Positions 48,401 to 61,800 of a stretch of DNA of 64,000 nucleotides are shown one piece after another (position 1 is the first letter of the stretch; every line of letters begins with the position of its first letter). Made by a program: the position numbers and the translations under genes. The stretch comes from Chromobotia macracanthus (taxonomy: Eukaryota > Chordata > Actinopteri > Cypriniformes > Botiidae), in assembly GCA_036877525.1 (NCBI GenBank), contig JAZGTH010000035.1, positions 3,524,501 to 3,588,500 of the forward strand. The letters are read 5' to 3'. The notes under the pieces are model-generated. The model saw only the letters and a program-made list of their open reading frames with translations. It ran no database searches and was not told the origin of the DNA.

Positions 48401-50248
48401 CCTCGTATAACAGCTGCATCAGTACAACCTACTGGACCGGTAAACTAGCCTGTATATCTCTCTGTATTTCAGCAGTACTTTTTAAATACAGACACTAACA
48501 CACTGTCGACAGTGTCAGAAAAAGTGTATTGAATACACTGCAAAGTGGGAAAATGTACCAATTTAGAATCAACACAATTTTATTATAGCACTTGTCCATG
48601 TGACATAGTAAAGTTAGCAGCAAGATCTACCTGACCTCTATGAATTTATCTCAGTGTACAAAAGGTCTTTTTCCCTACTTTATCACACTTTTACAGCAGG
48701 TTTTATTTTGCATTGGTACATCTTAAACTTACTGAAGATTCTGACCCTGTTTTAAAGGGCCAGAAAACCATTAATAAAACCATTTATTAAAACTAAGGTG
48801 GGTTATACTAACAAGGATTAAATTATGCTGAGTTTGGACTGCATCTAGTTTAATCACAGTTTAACTTTGAGTTGTTGCACCACTTAATTTTAAACACTGA
48901 TTAAACATGGATAAAAGGGCTAATCAGCCAGGCTGAGGGGCACAGTATTGTCACTGGTGCTAGTTCCTTCTCACCAACCCTAGTGTAAACAAGGTTTTAA
49001 TAATAATTAAATCTTGATTTAATTTAGGTTTATGTCTTCTTTGTTGGTGCAACACATCCTAAATTGCACAAATTTCATACGCATTGCACATTTCATACAC
49101 ATTGCACATAATCATACACATTCCTCCCATGTTGTACTGTGTATGATTATGTATGTGACAAATAAAATTTGAATTTGAAATTTTGGGTCAGATTTCATGT
49201 ATGGGTTACCATATCTGCCAAATGTCACTTTAACTTCAAATGGCTCATTCAGATATTATCATAATTAAGAGTACAGATTACATGAAGTAAACTAAATTTT
49301 CTGGGAATGTCATCCCAAAACTAAACTTCAACATGGAAGTATAAATGTGTAGTGGGATGTGCATACCCAGTCAGACCAATAATTTCAATATTCATGACCT
49401 AATATAAATAACTTATTTGATAACTTTGTCTCAAACTGTTTTATTCTGAATAATTCATGTGTGTGAATTTATGTGTGAAAGTGAATTTAGTTGTACTTAG
49501 TACACCTCATTGGTGTACCCCAGTTTACTTCTATTTTGCCTTTATTGAACCATCATTTTTTGCTGTAAACCTCTATGCACCTCTTTCTAATGAGATCTGC
49601 TTTCATTTAATTAACTATATTAAGCAGCCTGTTGTTTGTTAGGCGTATTAAATATTGATAGCATCAGCAATAATTAGTTTCAGGTTTGAACTGTAGATTA
49701 AACTGTTGGATGCAGAAAGCAGGTGAAAGTACAGGAGCTGTCTATCAAACAACCCTGTCTGTCATTTCTTCCTGCTGATACTACTAATGAAGTTAACTCT
49801 GATATCATTGGCTAATTTAATCCCAGTAAATAACAGACAGGGCTTTCATGAATAACATAAAGCTTGGAGTGGATCTAAAAGATAAAGATAACTTTAAAAC
49901 ATAAACCAAAATGTGCTTATTTCTGTCTGTTATAGCCTGGTGTGAGTCCAGTGGAGTCTGCAGGTGAGAGATGAATTATGTTAAGCCATATTCAAATTGT
50001 GGATTTATTTCTAAATGTAATCAATGTTTTATACTGTTTCAGCTCCAGCTGCTCCGGGAACTACAGTAAGAACAAAAGACCTTCCAATGCTATTGTTATT
50101 TTTGCTCAATAACGATTAGCATTTAAGTAATGATTTAAATGAACCTGTCTTGAATTAGTTCAGATTTTTTTTCTTGTAAATACAATTATTGGTTTCCTCC
50201 CAGAGCACCACATCAACTGAGTCTTCACCTGATGAACAACCAAAAAAG
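45410..50248 (+). CDS. prpf40a: prpf40a exons 1-7: proline/methionine-rich N-terminus
   Basis: Residues 1-130. Exon 1 contributes only the ATG, which directly abuts the GTGAGT donor. Exon 2 gives SSTDANSGPSQAPPFPGV..., and exons 3-4 give GIPPHFPPMGMPPMGQ and MMPPVMPGMMMPPR runs, a low-complexity Pro-Met-Gly region known in PRPF40 proteins. Exons 5 (28 nt), 6 (23 nt) and 7 (45 nt) are very small. The junction phases (exon 5 ends in phase 1, exon 6 restores phase 0) support them. A V-SINE-like element sits in intron 3. Confidence 0.88.
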
Positions 50249-53200
50249 GTAACAATCATGAAATAGTTGTCAAATATTATTTTACGGTCCTGATAACATA
50301 TTACTGTACTTTACAACATTAATGTAAAGGCGGCCCAAAAGTTTAGACACTTTATAATATCAATTATCAATAACGCACTTCAATATCAAGTGTCATCTGC
50401 AAACATGTTAGGGCTTTTCTCAGACATAATTTCAATGACCTCTGTGCAGCTGGTGTCAAGATGATTATTAGTAGTTGTAAAAAGTCAGTTCATCCCCTCG
50501 CTTCGCTTTGCTTTGTTTGATATTGTTACATAATGCAGTGATATTTAAACCTAAGTGTGGCTTAAATGTCTAAATACTTTTTAGGGCCACTGTATGTATA
50601 AGAATATTGACTTGGATAACAATGTTCTATAGTAAAAAACAGTAGTGAAAAAATCTTTACTGGTCAAAAACTAAAAAAAAAATTATAGTAACAACAATCT
50701 GGCCATATTTTCCCAGAAGTTATACGTCTTGACTCGCAGAACTGTACAACTTAAGGTAAAAATTTTACATTTCAGTGCAAGTGACAGGTAATGAATAGAA
50801 TAATTATAGTTTTGAAACGCTTGTGATGAGGAGGTTTTTGCTTTCATGTACTTGAGACTGTACATGAGGCTGTACAGAGGGTGTGACTGGTGATTGTAAT
50901 AGTGTTCATATTTTGTAATGCAGAAGTCAGTGTGGACGGAGCACAAATCACTGGATGGAAAAACATATTACTACAACACTGAGACCAAACAATCCACTTG
51001 GGAGAAACCTGATGAGCTCAAATCGCCTGCAGAGGTAAAGAGACGCTTACAAAGCCGTTTTTCTTACACACACACATACATCTGCCAATTACTGTTCATT
51101 GCCAATTCAGTCAGGAGGTCATGCTCTGGATGATGGCCATATTATTTAACACACACAAACCAGCTTTTCTCAGTTTAATGTGCCACAATTAACATCCACC
51201 TTTCAACATTTTTTATTGATTCTTGACGAGTTTTAGTTAGCCAGTGTTTAAAATATCACTTTAGATTATTAGTTTCAGTGCAGTTTTTGTTTTAAGGACG
51301 TTTCCGTTTTAGAACATTTCAGAATGTAGCTCAAAGCTGTAATATGTAACTTTTTTGATGGTTAAACATGAACATGTATTGAGCAAATACCACATCTTGA
51401 TTTTTATTTAAGTTTATAATAATGATTTATTATTTGACGTGTTGGGTCTGATTTTGTGGTAAATGTCAGTTTGATGTAATTTGTCTGTGTGATTGTTATG
51501 TCCATATAAAGAAAGAAGACCCAGCTACTATATTGCGTGTGTTGGTGCTGAAGATGCTTGTGTTTGTAGCTTGTTCTTAAAGCAGTTGCTTAGAATTTAA
51601 ACTTGCCATTCACATTAGGAAACTAAAGTAATTGTAATTGTGTTTTTATAGGTGAAGCTCTGTTTTGTAGCTTTAATGCTAACAAAATGAGCTTATTTCA
51701 TAATAATAATAATACTGTTTTAATGTTAGTTAATTCTGTGTTTGTTATATATTTTCAGTGTATGTAAATACTCTTCAGTATTTTTTATTTTAGTATATAA
51801 TAAAAAAAAATCTGGGTTTTTTACATTTTTACATTTATGTAAAATCAAGCAAACTTGAGAGAGATTCATGTTTTGCAGCAAATGTTGTCCAAGTGCCCTT
51901 GGAAGGAGTATAAATCTGACACAGGAAAGCCCTACTATTACAACTCACAGACCAAAGAGTCTCGCTGGACTAAACCCAAAGAACTGGAGGATCTAGAGGG
52001 TTAGTGCATGGAAATCAAATACAATTTCTAGCATTATGCTGTACAAATGACCTCAGTTTCATGTGAAGATCAATGTTCACTAACCTTTTTTTCATTTTTC
52101 TTCAGCGATGATAAAAGCAGAGGAGAATGGGTGAGTCTCATGTTTCTCTTTAAAATATTAATACACCAGATGTTTATTAGAGTTAGGTTTATTACCATGG
52201 TCACCTGTAGATATTTTATTTTATTCTATTTTATTTGTATTTTATAAAATACAAATCTAATTCTTTAAATTTCTCAGCTCAGATGACAAAACATACAATT
52301 TAAAATTTTAATAATCAGCATGATTGATAAACCAGGGTTAAATAAATCAGGTTTTTTCAGTAAATTATTTTCAATTAATTAAAAGTTTTTATTTTATTTT
52401 AATTCAAATGATTTTACATCCACAAAAAGGAAATAAAAAGGGTAAACTCATTTCACCTCAGTGAAAAGTTGCCTCAAAGTGTTATTTGAAAGCTGAACCT
52501 GCAGTATAAGTGGCACGCGTCATGTAGTATGACCTATAATCTAATATTGATGTGGTACTATATTGTATAAAATATGGGCAATTGGGGCCTACATTTTTAC
52601 ATGTTTAAAGCAGGCCCTAAATTTCCTAGCTGTGGCTCTAAGCACTGCATCTGGTTTGCACCTGCTGTAATTTGTACATCTTGGTTTTATACACACAAAA
52701 TATTTCTGTACACCTTTTTAAAGTTTAAAGATCCAGTTCTGTGTGTCGCGTGCGTGCGGTGTGTGTCGCGTGCGTGCGGTGTGTGTCGCGTGCGTGCGGT
52801 GTGTGTCGCGTGCGTGCGGTGTGTGTCGCGTGCGTGCGGTGTGTGTCGCGTGCGTGCGTGTGTGTCGCGTGCGTGCGTGTGCCCGTTAAAGGACGGCTGA
52901 CATTGTGGCTCCTGGCACCACCCCTGCTCTTACGTCTCAGAGTGAGTCTTCTGTTGCCATGGCTGCAGTTGCTGAGACAGAGGCTACCATGGTGATAGGC
53001 ACCACAGAAGAGCAGCCGCCTCACGTGCCTGCACAGGATGCTGAAGTTAGCAGTGATGCCACTGTAAACTCCTCAGAGGAAACAGCCAGCGTAGAGACAC
53101 AACCCAGGTAATGGAACACGTACAACACGTCTGTACACCAAAACAACATAATTTACAAACCCTCACATGGCCTGTTCTGTAAGCCCCATGTGTGCTTGTC

Positions 53201-54540
53201 TGAATCAAATGTTCTAGATCTCTGCTCAGATCTCTGCCACATTGTCCAGATGCTGATGATTTATACAGTGAAGAGGCATTACATCTAGATATAAGATCTA
53301 AATTGAGCCTGTTTTTTGTTTAAATAACACTGGCTTAAATAATAAGTACACATTAATCTAACAATGTTTTCTTAATCCTTTATTCAATGTAATTATTTCA
53401 CTTTCAACCTTTTCTGCTAACATAGACCAATCTGTGTTAAGGACAATAATGTTAACCATGTGGATTTTCACATTTTCTAAAGTTAGTTTGTGTGGCTTTC
53501 CAGAATGTACAATGCAAAGTTGCTTTGAGTGCTTGACAGGTCATTAGTATGTGGATAATAGGGTGTTTTGCTAGGTGGACACTTTGGGCCAAATCTCTAT
53601 AAAATATTGGTCTATAAGTTTGGGCAAAACGTTATTAACGGAGACTTCATGTAAAACATTTATTATGATCATCATAGTAAATGTATCTGATGATATACAG
53701 ACAATATGTTTAACAATAAAAAGAAAAGTAGTTAGGCAGTTAACTTAATTAACAGGCAGTTAACTAACAACATAATATTGTTTCACATTTCATGATTCAA
53801 TCAAATCTTGACAAATAAAATGTTACTAAACTGAGTAGTCAGTTTCACTTTTACTGTCACTTTACATTAGACAGTTCTGATGCTGCATTGGTTTTGTAAA
53901 TTAAATGCAGCTCCAGACAGCCTTTGTCCTTTGTTATTCTCCTGATACATTTCATTATTAGTTCATTATTTATGCACTACACTATGATTTTTCTGTAAAG
54001 CTACTTTTAAACTTTATTGTTAAAAAACCTAGACCAATAAATGTGATTTGACAGTGTCATCACAAAAGTTCATGCATTGCAAATGTAGTTTCAGTATAGT
54101 TTAACAAACACATTTTGATTTTTATTCAAATCACAAATTAATATTCAGTAATTGTTTTATAATGAGTTCAATTTTGACAGTAATGACGCATCTAAGGAGG
54201 AGAGACCTGAGCTAATGAAAAAAGTTTACAAGTGGAACACAAAAGATGAGGCAAAGCAGGCCTTTAAAGAGCTCCTGAAAGAAAAGGTAAATCAGTCTCT
54301 CTCACTGTCTCTCTCCAGTTCTGTCTCTTCCACACTGATGGAGGGAGATGTTGCTATTCCAGCAGGGTCTTTCTAAATTTAGTGTTTTAATTTGGCACAC
54401 AAAGTGCTCTTGTGAGAGCTGTGGCTGTTTAATTGGTGTGTGTGTGTATGATTAGACTGGAGTGAGTGAAACAGAAAACAGTGGAATCACACGGTTCACA
54501 GAATCCTGACAACCTCTCTTTTTCTCTTTCTTTCTTTCTT

Positions 54541-54576
<36 letters not shown>

Positions 54577-57298
54577 ATTTCTCAGCCATAAATATGATAT
54601 AGGTTTAGGCGTACTTGGCTGGTTGGGTTGCCACAATCCAATAATGGGTAAATCACAAAAAAATTCCTAATGCATTTCATTAGGCTCAGTTCTGTTGACA
54701 ACTTACATAGGTAAACAATACAGACTATTTGTGCAGAAACTGCAGACTTCTCTTCAGAGCCTGCCAGATATGCTAAGCACCTGCCCTTCCACATCCACAA
54801 CATCAGTGCACATCTTTTCAAAGGCGGTGCACATGCTTCATTGTGAGCGGGACACAGATCTCATTTCTCCCTGACACTGCAGACAAACTCTTGTTCTTCA
54901 AGCTTAATGTGACTTAATTCATTAAGACCAAATGACAAGGTTAGGGATATGCCTTATTAATAAAGTGTACTTTGTACAGAAAAGCAGAGGAGCCCAGAAT
55001 TTGATGTTAAGCATTTCAGAATGTCCAGTGTTCCTTTCTTATGTAAGGCTGAGAACGCAGGAAAAAATAAGTTGTGAGTTAGGAAGTTGTCTACATTATT
55101 GAAAATACATCAGTGTTGTAGATTGATGTTATATGAAACATTTCTAACATTGTTCTACATTCTTTCTCATCGCTGAAACCCAAACCATTATCTAATAGCC
55201 CCCTCCCCAGTACATAATCACGTAATTAAATTAATATCATAAACGTGCAACTATTTGACCAGTGGCTTAAATGAACGACTACCAGTCAACTAGGAAAATC
55301 CTTAGTTGGGGCAGCCCTAATTTTAATACTTCAAAAAGTTGTGTGTAGTCTATTTTTCTTCCATATTGTGTAGCCCCTGTGCACAATGGCAAGCTTACTT
55401 AGTCTGGACATATCTTTAAGGGTCATTGTTTCAGGAAAACTAACTTTTACTCTTTCTGTTCCTTCATGTAACTTTAGGGGGTCTCCTCTAATGCATCATG
55501 GGAGCAGGCGATGAAGCTCATAATTAACGACCCTCGTTACAGGTATTGTTGACATTTAATAGTATCTAATTCCTACAGTTAAATGTATCCCTGACAATCT
55601 GCTCTCACCACCTCCTTTGTGTGTCTGCATCTAAAGTGCTTTACCCAAGTTGAGTGAAAAGAAACAGGCATTTAACGCCTATAAAGTCCAGACAGAGAAA
55701 GAGGAGAAAGAAGAAGCCAGAATCAAGTACAAGGAGTCTAAAGAGACCTTCCAGCGCTTCCTTGAGAACCATGAGAAGATGACCTCAACCACAAGATACA
55801 AGTGAGTGTATGACATCACAACCATTAAAACCAGTTAAAACTCCAATAATTTCCCCACTGCTCACTTAAAGAATTTGGAAATAGACTCATATTTTGTACT
55901 CATGGCATTTGAAAAAAATGTCATACCACCTAGGTCTGTTTAAAAAGGATTTAATTAAACTTTTTCACACTGTTTGTGCTATGAACATTAATGACTAATA
56001 TATCTAAAACTGTACAGTTTGTACACTTTGCTTTTACAATAACAAAATATCATACATCACAACTGAATAGCAATGTCCACCCACAAATCCATAGAATGAT
56101 GGAGCACGACATAGGGGATCATTTCTTCAGAAAATATTCAGATGTAGGATGTCTTTAAAGCAGGTTAATGACTGCAGTGTTCTGGCTGTTCTGTTGATCT
56201 GTCATTGATTCAAAGTATTTGAACTTGTCCCAGTTTTTTAGAGATTAAAATTACGTCAGCATTGTCATGTAGGGAGGTTTTGATGATGTCACTAAATTAA
56301 AGTATGTTGTTACTGGTGTAAATTACACCTGTAATCCGGTTTTAAAAAGCATGTTGTTTTTGTGATTCTGCACAAGGTCTCAGTGATGCATTTTAGTTCT
56401 CAGTGATGTCTTTTTAATAAATTAAGTTACCTGGTGCTAATCTGCTGTAATATCACTGCCCCCTTCTGACTGATTGGTGAAGTGTAGCATTACATCATAT
56501 TTCAGTCAGACATTTCTCAGTTCTCAGACCTTGTAAGTCATTGTGTATTTGAATTTGTGTGTTGTACAGGAAAGCGGAGCAGATGTTTGCTGATCTGGAG
56601 GTCTGGTCATGTGTTCCAGAGAGAGACAGGCTGGAGATCTACGAGGATGTCCTTTTTTATCTGGCCAAGAAAGAGAAGGTTTGACTGGATGGTCCTGGTT
56701 ATCACAGCGCTTGCATACATATTTACATTAATATTAACACACCTGCTATTTCGTTTCTTCATTTCAATAACATACAGTTAAGTGTAATTAAAGTTGTTAC
56801 AGTTTGGGATGATGCTTGTGCGTTAATTTTTATTAAATTTAAAGTTTAAAACTATAATGGAAAGACTGATAACTATAATTAATAATCATCATTTCAGTAA
56901 TTAGTAATATCATAATAATTGTTAACTAAAATTATTGGTCAAATTGTAGGTCACTATTGTGTATAAATGTCATTTCGATAACGGTTAATTTATTTTTTCA
57001 ACTTTTTTTCTTGACTTGATGCTTTCAATGCTTTCTTTTTCAGGAGCAAGCCAAGCAGCTGAGGAAAAGGAACTGGGAGGCACTTAAGAACATTTTAGAT
57101 AACATGGCCAATGTCACATACAGAACCACCTGGTCTGAGGCCCAGCAGTACCTGCTGGACAACCCCACTTTTGCTGAGGATGAGGAGCTACAGAGTATGG
57201 ACACACAAACACAGGACTGCAGTACCCTGATGATCATGCTTTTACCCACACACAAGTGAATCTGGCTGTTTGATATAGTGATAGCTTTTATCTTCCCC

Positions 57299-57334
<36 letters not shown>

Positions 57335-58763
57335 TGTGTTAGACATGGATAAGGAAGATGCCCTGATCTGTTTTGAGGAACACATTCGTGCTCTTGAGAA
57401 AGAGGAGGAAGATGAGAAGCAGAAAGCTTTACTGAGAGAGAGACGCAGACAGCGCAAGAACAGAGAAGCCTTCCAGGTGACTGACACACACATGGGACTT
57501 AGTCTGGTTTTATCCACTAACACGTGCTTATCCCTGTTAATATCAAAAGCTCTTAGCTTGATTAACTGAAACTTGATGCTGGAATATCGGCTGATGGTTG
57601 TAATGACAGATGAGGTGCCGCAGGTCAGTGTCTGTGGAGAGACCCGAATGCTGAAGCATCACTGAGCTTCAGGCTATTTTTTAAATAGGGTATTTTAAAA
57701 ATTGTAATTGTCTCTATACAATTTATCTTTTTCTAATGACAACTTTTTGGGATGTTGGAGATGAGTGGTTCAATACATGCACAGATATGTACGAAATTTT
57801 TCTGTGTCTTTGTGTATTGGTCTTGTCGATCCCAACAACTTTCTCACTGACACAAAATAGCTCCACCCAACAGGAAGTTGGCCATTTTGGATTTTCTAAA
57901 AGTCCATGACATGAACTTTTAAATACTTCTCATAGGGATTTCAAGTGATTTGGCACCAAACTTGGTGAACATTATGCCAAGACACTGAAGATGCAAAAGC
58001 AAATGTTGCCATGGCAAGGCAGAAAAATGGGGAACAAAGTCTATAATATCTGCAGCATGATTTGATTGATTTACATCAAACTTGGGAAATATGTTTGGTA
58101 TGGTGGGCTAATGACATTAATATGACTATTCGTGAGTCAGTCAACTGGCAACAGGAAGTGTTTGTTACAACAGCATTTAAAGGAGACACTGAAGATGCTA
58201 AATTGTGAATCGATTGTTGTTCTTGAAAGGTATTGTTATGGCAGTAAATTTATGGCAAAAAGACAAACAGGAAGTGTCTACTATGTTCTGCATGCATTGA
58301 GTGATATACATCAAACTTGGAAAATATGTTTGGTGTTGTGGTTTGATCACGATGTAGCTATTGTCACAGTCTTAGTGCCTCCAAGTGACAGCAGGGAATG
58401 TGCCACTTTTACATCAGAATTGAAACAGGCTTTGTCCTCAATTATTTTTGGATTTAAATGCATGTGACAAATATGCAGCATTTTATGACATTATTTCTTA
58501 ATTCAAATTGATCATGGTCTAAATAATGGCAGTTTTTTAAGATTTGAGTGCAAAATGCCGAACGGACACTGTACAGAATCTGTGGAAAGTACCGTTGCAT
58601 GCGTTTTGATGATATGTGTTTTTCAGAAATTTCTTGATGAGCTTCATGATCATGGCCAGCTGCATTCCATGTCTGCCTGGATGGAGATGTACCCAACCGT
58701 CAGTGCTGATATTCGCTTCAATAACATGTTAGGCCAGCCAGGTCATACATTCTCTCTCTCATA

Positions 58764-58818
<55 letters not shown>

Positions 58819-61800
58819 ATAGCCTTTGATGCTGATATATAATACATTAAAAAGTATCTTGTCCTAATTTCAAACCATGTCTCTTTTGTACTGTGAATTC
58901 CACATAACTCATGTCAGTTTAAAACAATTGTACCTCTAAAAACTGATTGGATTAGAGGTTAGAATTTCAACAAACCCTTTAGCCTGAGCTATAATCTATA
59001 CCTTATTGATATGAATGATTCTCAAATCATGTGCCTTGTTTAGGAGAGGTTTACAATTACTTTTCCAACTCTACAATTTTGTATTGATGGATAATACTAG
59101 TGAAACAGTCCCATAGACATACATTAACAGAAGGACCCATGCCATGTCTATGACATCACAGGAATATCTATAAGAAACTTAGTTGGTGGACCCTTTTGAC
59201 CAGTAGACATACAGATCATGCTATCAGCCATCTAGCAATGCTCCTTAGAAGCTGAATAACAATGAATTAAACATTTCAAACACATTAGCAACCAGCATAA
59301 CACTCTAGCAACAAGATGGTGAGTTTTGCATGGGTACACACTGCTCACATTTTCTTTAGGAAATGTGAAAATAGTATTGACAGTAATTATCAATGCAATT
59401 ATGTATACATAAGGGGATAGTTCAAAATACCTCAAAATGAAAATTTGCTGTCTATGGATTATAGGTTATAATGTTTTGTGTATAATATTCTTTTAATTGC
59501 ACAGACCTGTCATTTTATTTTTCGCCCAGTATGTGCAGAGATTTGGTTTAGTTTCAAGCGAGAATTTTGCTTTGGTGTGTCACTAATACTATGGTTTATC
59601 TTTTAAGGCTCCACCCCTCTGGACTTATTCAAATTTTATGTGGAGGATCTGAAAGCTCGTTACCATGATGAAAAGAGAATCATTAAAGACATCCTGAAGG
59701 TGAGTGAATAAGTGTTAAGATCAGTGTTGATCAGATTTGTGCTAAAGATCTTGATCAAGTATGTTTGTGCATGTCTGCAGGATAAAGGCTTTTTGGTGGA
59801 GATCAACACAGGCTTTGAGGAGTTTGGCTCAGTGATCAGCTCTGATAAACGTGCTACCACACTAGACGCAGGAAACATTAAACTGGCCTTCAACAGTGTA
59901 AGCTTTATGATTTAACTGCCCAAAAAATGTCTTTTTTATTGTTCTATATTGGCTTTGTTCCAAAATCTAGCAAAAGATGCATACATAGATAACATTTAAA
60001 ATCATTGTAGCCTTCTAACCTGTTTTAGACAGTAGGTAGCATTATGAAGCAGCTATTTTTAGATCTAACAGCTACAATATTTTAGATCTAATTCACTTTT
60101 TACTAGATTATTTTTCTCTGTTAGGAAATATCGGACTCAAAGTTAGTCAACTTCGTTTTAAATGTAACACCTATATTAGCCAAAAAGTACATACAGACAG
60201 GCAAAAGACAAATCAATAGTAGATTTAAATCAACAGTTTAGCAGGTAATAAACATAGTTGTGCTCTCAGTGCTTAATTTAACTTTGTCTGATGAGCACAA
60301 ATTCAGTTAGTGTTTTAACAAGCAAAGACAGTGGAAAATTACTGCTTCACTACAATGTTCCATGATGTTATTGAAAACCTTAAGATTGAGAGGAGTATAT
60401 TTTGTGTGCTATGAATTTCTTTTGCTTGGAGTATAGTGTTTAGCTTAGCAGCATGTCATGTATAAACTATTGAAATTAACTGTAATTTGAATCTCCAGTA
60501 CAGAGCTCTGTTTGTGTTATGTTCAAAACACTTAAAAACAGTCCGTTATGAGGTTCAGTGATGGTTAGGATGCTGCCTAGAAAGTAGTTGCCTGTGTAGA
60601 CAGCAATGCAGCTTCCTAGGTTTTTAAATATCTCTCTTCATTTGCATGTGATAGTTATTGGAGAAGGCAGAAGCACGTGAGAGGGAGAGAGAGAAAGAGG
60701 AGGCAAGAAAGATGAAGAGGAAGGAAGCAGCGTTTAAGAGCATGCTTAAACAGGCCACACCTCCTCTGGAGCCAGAAGCCACATGGGAAGGAGTATGACA
60801 CTGTTACACTAAATTTCAACAACAATAACAAGTCATCACATAATTTCCTCTCCCAAGGTTTTAATATCGTGTCCAGGATGTTCTGTCAGATGGTTGTGTC
60901 TGTATGTGTGACAGGTACGAGAGCGATTTCTGAAAGAGCCTGCCTTTGAGGACATCACACTGGAATCTGAGAGGAAGAGGATATTCAAAGACTTCATGCA
61001 TGTTTTAGAGGTATGATGAGTTACTTACAGGGCTTCAGACTAAACAAACGACTAGGGGTGCAATGGCTTAAAATAATTCAGGTTCAAAATATTCAGAAGG
61101 CAGCTTATTTATTTTTCCCCCAAATTGCTGGATATGTATGGTTATTTAAAAGCACTGTTGTCCATGCTCATGATCTGTCACAATCTATTGCAATAGTTAG
61201 AGATTCACAGAGAGATTTTATGCATCCCCATTTCGAAATAAGCTAGTGTGTAAAACGGTTGCAGACTGTGTAGCAGATAATACTAATAGATAGGATTGCC
61301 CTTTATTTAATTGAATGTAAACTTTTTACATTTGTTCCCTTGTAACCAACAGTTCTCCAAACCAAACTCTTTACAATTAGGGTGAGAATAACAGGGTGTT
61401 TTTTTGTAACTGATACCAATAATGCAAACATGAATACCAACAAGCAAATGTTTACAATTTATTTGAATAGGATGTAACTATTCAAAATGTTACATGTTAG
61501 TAAAATGTATGTAAAATAAATTGTACTTCAGTTACCAACAACCACTCTGAGTGAGTCTGATTCAGACAAGTTCAAGACCAATTAAACCATTAAACCTTCA
61601 TCCATGACTGGATAAAGAATCTGCTCAGATAATTTGCAAATAGACCATGATGGTTCACATTGTTTGTTGTGTGCAGTATTGTAAACATGACCAAATGAAG
61701 TTGTTCTTATACTAGACACAGTTGCCTTGTACCAAGCCCCAGTGTGATTGTCTCCTCTCCCCACTTCCCCACTGTCCTGCACTTACACTTGGCACTTAAA

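Noticed and set aside
52720..52740. Alternative acceptor 'tttaaag' before 'atccagttc' for prpf40a exon 11
   Set aside because: The frame would have to cross the minisatellite and hits the TAA at 52887-52889, so it cannot join exon 11.
52574..53024. Open frames of 84-108 residues on both strands with Val-Arg-Cys or Thr-His-Ala repeats
   Set aside because: They are translations of the 20-bp minisatellite; the real exon 11 uses a different frame starting at 52892.
57040..57523. Minus-strand ORFs of 149 and 93 residues
   Set aside because: They are antisense shadows of prpf40a exons 16-17 and the GT repeat.
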